Shown here in pieces: positions 62,107-64,000 of a stretch of DNA of 64,000 nucleotides; the stretch's first letter is position 1, and every line of letters begins with the position of its first letter. A model generated the notes under the pieces. That model was not told where the DNA came from. It ran no database searches and saw nothing but the letters and a program-made list of their open reading frames with translations. Position numbers and translations under genes: made by a program. The DNA is from Bin103 sp002238925 (GTDB lineage: Bacteria > Spirochaetota > Spirochaetia > SZUA-6 > Bin103), in the NCBI GenBank assembly GCA_965208065.1, contig OZ242313.1, positions 3,782,001 through 3,846,000 on the forward strand. The letters are read 5' to 3'.

Positions 62107-63624
62107 ATGAGACTATCGTTTCTGGCGGCGGGACTGGCCCTGCTGCTTGTTTCCGGCACGGTATGGGCTGCCGGCGAGGAGGAAGGCGCCGCGGCTTCCG
62201 ACCGGGTGACCATCACCTACATGCGACCGGAGCATCCGTCGTCGCCGATCGACCCGCAGGCGCCGGTGTACGAGGCGATTCGCGAAGCGCTCAACATCGA
62301 CCTGCAGATCGAGGCGATTCCCAGCGGCGATTTCAATGCCAAGGTGCAACTGCTGCTTGGTACCGCCCAGCTGCCCGACATCGCGCGGCTGCGGCAACAG
62401 CAGGTGAACGACTTCGCCGACTCCGGCGTGTTCCTGCCGCTCAACGACCCGGTAAAGAACCAGGCGCCGGACCTGTGGGCGTACATCGACGCCATTCCCG
62501 ACGCCAAGAAGACGTTCGTCGACGGCACCATGTACTACGTGCCGCAGATGGACTCCTTTCAGAAGCTGCTCGCCCCCATCCCGATGATCCGGCGCGACCT
62601 GCTGGACGACCTCGGGCTGGAGATGCCGGATAGCTTCGACGAGTTGTACGAGACGCTGGCCGCTTTCAAGCGAGAGTTTCCGGACAGCCAGCCGTGGACC
62701 GTGCGCGGCGGCACCCGCAACCTGCTCAACCGCGCCGCGTTCCCGATGGGCATGGGCTGGAGCATCCACTGGGTGCCCAGCGAGCAGCGCTGGGTGTACG
62801 GCACCGTCAAGCCGGAGTTCAAGGCCATCCTGGAGTACTTCCGCAACGCGTACGCCGACGGCGTGCTGGATCCCGACTTCGCCATCAACTCTTCCAGCCA
62901 GTGGCATGAGAAGCTGGGCTCCGGCAAGTCGCTGTTCTACTACGACAACATGACGTTCGGGCTGAACTACACGCTCAGCCTGCGCCAGGTGAAGCCCGAT
63001 GCGCTGTTCTGGCCGGTTCCGGTGATGGAGAACTCGCTCGGCACGCGGCAGAACTTCTCCTATCCGCGGCACTGGCTGTCCGGCGGTTTCGCGGTGGCCT
63101 CCGACAGCAAGCACCACGACCGCATCATGGAGCTGTTCAACTGGATGGCCCACGGCGACGGCTTGCTCATTACCAACTGGGGCATCGAGGGCGAACACTG
63201 GCACCGCGTCAACGGTGAGATCGAGGCGTTGCCGGAGGTGCTGGACACCTACCGCGGCGCCTCCGACCCGCAGCGCGCGATGCGATCTTCGATCGGCACC
63301 GGCCTCCTGCAGTTCAGCCTGATCGTCGACCAGAAGCCGATCTACTATTACGATCCGCCGGAGGTGTCGGACTGGTACGCGCAGGTCCAGGCCGATCCCA
63401 ACATGCACCTGCCAGTGCTGCCGCCGCCGTTCAACGAGGAGGAGCGCGAGCGCCTGAAGCGGCTGATCACCGACGTCGACAACATCCTCAACCCGGCGCT
63501 CGACGGCTTCATTGTCGGCACCGTGTCGCTGGACGAATTCGACAACGTGATGAAGCAGGCTATCGAAGCTGGCGCCGAGGAGATCGAAGAGATCTACAAC
63601 GCCGCCGAGGCGCGCCTGCGCTAA
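62107..63624 (+). CDS. Extracellular solute-binding protein, copy 2
   Basis: A 505-residue secreted protein, a close relative of copy 1. Signal AAGLALLLVSGTVWAAGEEE, then SDRVTITYMRPEHPSSPIDP, KTFVDGTMYYVPQMDSFQKL and GSGKSLFYYDNMTFGLNYTL. Differences cluster in the binding-cleft region around FQKLLAPIPMI, so it may prefer a related sugar. It has its own short leader with AAGAGGAG-like binding site. Confidence 0.92.
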   Translation: MRLSFLAAGLALLLVSGTVWAAGEEEGAAASDRVTITYMRPEHPSSPIDPQAPVYEAIREALNIDLQIEAIPSGDFNAKVQLLLGTAQLPDIARLRQQQVNDFADSGVFLPLNDPVKNQAPDLWAYIDAIPDAKKTFVDGTMYYVPQMDSFQKLLAPIPMIRRDLLDDLGLEMPDSFDELYETLAAFKREFPDSQPWTVRGGTRNLLNRAAFPMGMGWSIHWVPSEQRWVYGTVKPEFKAILEYFRNAYADGVLDPDFAINSSSQWHEKLGSGKSLFYYDNMTFGLNYTLSLRQVKPDALFWPVPVMENSLGTRQNFSYPRHWLSGGFAVASDSKHHDRIMELFNWMAHGDGLLITNWGIEGEHWHRVNGEIEALPEVLDTYRGASDPQRAMRSSIGTGLLQFSLIVDQKPIYYYDPPEVSDWYAQVQADPNMHLPVLPPPFNEEERERLKRLITDVDNILNPALDGFIVGTVSLDEFDNVMKQAIEAGAEEIEEIYNAAEARLR

Positions 63625-63638
63625 GGCAACCTGAGCGA

Positions 63639-63677
63639 CACGGCACGCACCGCGCTCGCGGGCCGGTGCGTGCCGTG
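63639..63677 (+). terminator. Strong hairpin after binding-protein copy 2
   Basis: A perfect 14-bp inverted repeat, CACGGCACGCACCG and CGGTGCGTGCCGTG, with an 11-nt loop. No U-tract. It probably ends or protects the copy 2 transcript. Confidence 0.55.
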
Positions 63678-63724
63678 GACGCACGGAAGCGACAGGCGCG
63701 CAAGAGGTCGCGCAAGCAGGTTCC

Positions 63725-64000
63725 ATGAGACATGCGTTTCTGGCGGCGGGTTTGGCCCTGCTGTTCGTTTCCGGTACCGCGTGGAGTGCCGGCGAAACCG
63801 AGGAGGGCGCGGCGGCCGATGATCGGGCGACCATCACCTTCATGCGGTCCGAGCACCCGTCATCGCCGATCAATCCGGAGGCACCGGTATAACATACGAT
63901 TCGCGAGCACAACAACATCGACCTGAAGTTTCGCGGCGTGTTGGAGTATTTCCGCCGCGCCTACGAGGAAGGCGTGCTGGACCCCGACTTCGCCATCAAC
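63725..64000 (+). pseudogene. Solute-binding protein, copy 3, decayed (runs off the window)
   Basis: The signal peptide and first mature residues match copies 1 and 2 (AAGLALLFVSGTAWSAGETE, then MRSEHPSSPINPEAPV). At 63890 a TAA stop replaces the TAC codon of copy 1. The sequence then continues as EHNNIDLK joined directly to FRGVLEYFRRAYEEGVLDPD. This skips 170 codons present in copy 1, in frame. It is a pseudogene by nonsense and deletion, and continues beyond 64000. Confidence 0.9.

Noticed and set aside
62113..63918. 601-codon minus-strand frame opposite the second binding protein
   Set aside because: It spans a hairpin and a pseudogene and has shadow-like composition.
1..64000. CRISPR arrays, tRNA or rRNA genes, prophage or transposase genes
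   Set aside because: None found: no regular spaced repeats, no cloverleaf sequences and no integrase or transposase motifs seen in either strand.

Overview
This is a 64 kb window of GC-rich bacterial DNA, without rRNA, tRNA or CRISPR arrays that I could see. Two carbohydrate ABC import operons have paired LplB/YtcP-type permeases and cysteine-free binding proteins whose mature ends begin with runs of Ala-Gly-Glu. Together with the general gene mix, they suggest a high-GC spirochaete-like bacterium (Spirochaetota), possibly a marine host associate. This is an inference from family style, not a phylogenetic result. The gene set is rich in degradative and oxidative functions: five type I sulfatases, four phytanoyl-CoA-dioxygenase-like (PhyH) enzymes plus a remnant of a fifth, a sialidase-like protein, a Gfo/Idh/MocA oxidoreductase, an amidohydrolase, an FAD oxidoreductase and an intradiol dioxygenase.

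Layout. 0-3 kb: an RND efflux operon (TolC, membrane fusion lipoprotein, start of the RND pump), read on the minus strand. 3-18 kb: metabolic genes (PLP lyase, PhyH enzymes, Nudix, sulfatases, methyltransferase, acetolactate synthase operon, sialidase/PhyH pair). 18-29 kb: an accessory island. It holds a truncated DNA-binding protein, VapBC, an ankyrin protein, GalU and a decayed ATPase-WYL copy invaded by a TIR-domain cassette. A PhyH gene, the intact ATPase-WYL module, a TM2 protein and a secreted protein follow. 29-38 kb: intradiol dioxygenase operon, split transketolase, M29 aminopeptidase, RraA, HicB, sulfatase and TauE exporter, with toxin remnants between them. 38-46 kb: a DUF4143 ATPase with a palindromic leader, a collapsed ABC operon, an intact LplB-YtcP-SBP operon and an FAD oxidoreductase fusion. 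46.7-49.3 kb: an AT-richer island with one large ATPase carrying a HEPN-like RX4H motif. 49-58 kb: sulfatase, secreted HNH nuclease, frameshifted MFS transporter, Gfo/Idh oxidoreductase, amidohydrolase, a PIN toxin-antitoxin pair, a lipoprotein and a sulfatase. 58-64 kb: a second LplB-YtcP operon with a tandem array of binding proteins, the third copy being a pseudogene.

How it may work together: the sulfatases, sialidase-like protein and ABC importers suit harvesting of sulfated or decorated host or algal glycans. The TauE exporter beside one sulfatase and the PLP lyase (possible cysteate lyase) suggest handling of released sulfur. The strongest candidates for something undescribed are the tandem-AAA ATPase plus WYL regulator module at 25.1-28.2 kb, whose sister copy was overwritten by a TIR cassette, and the HEPN-type ATPase island. 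Both look like mobile defence modules, but no function is demonstrated by sequence alone.
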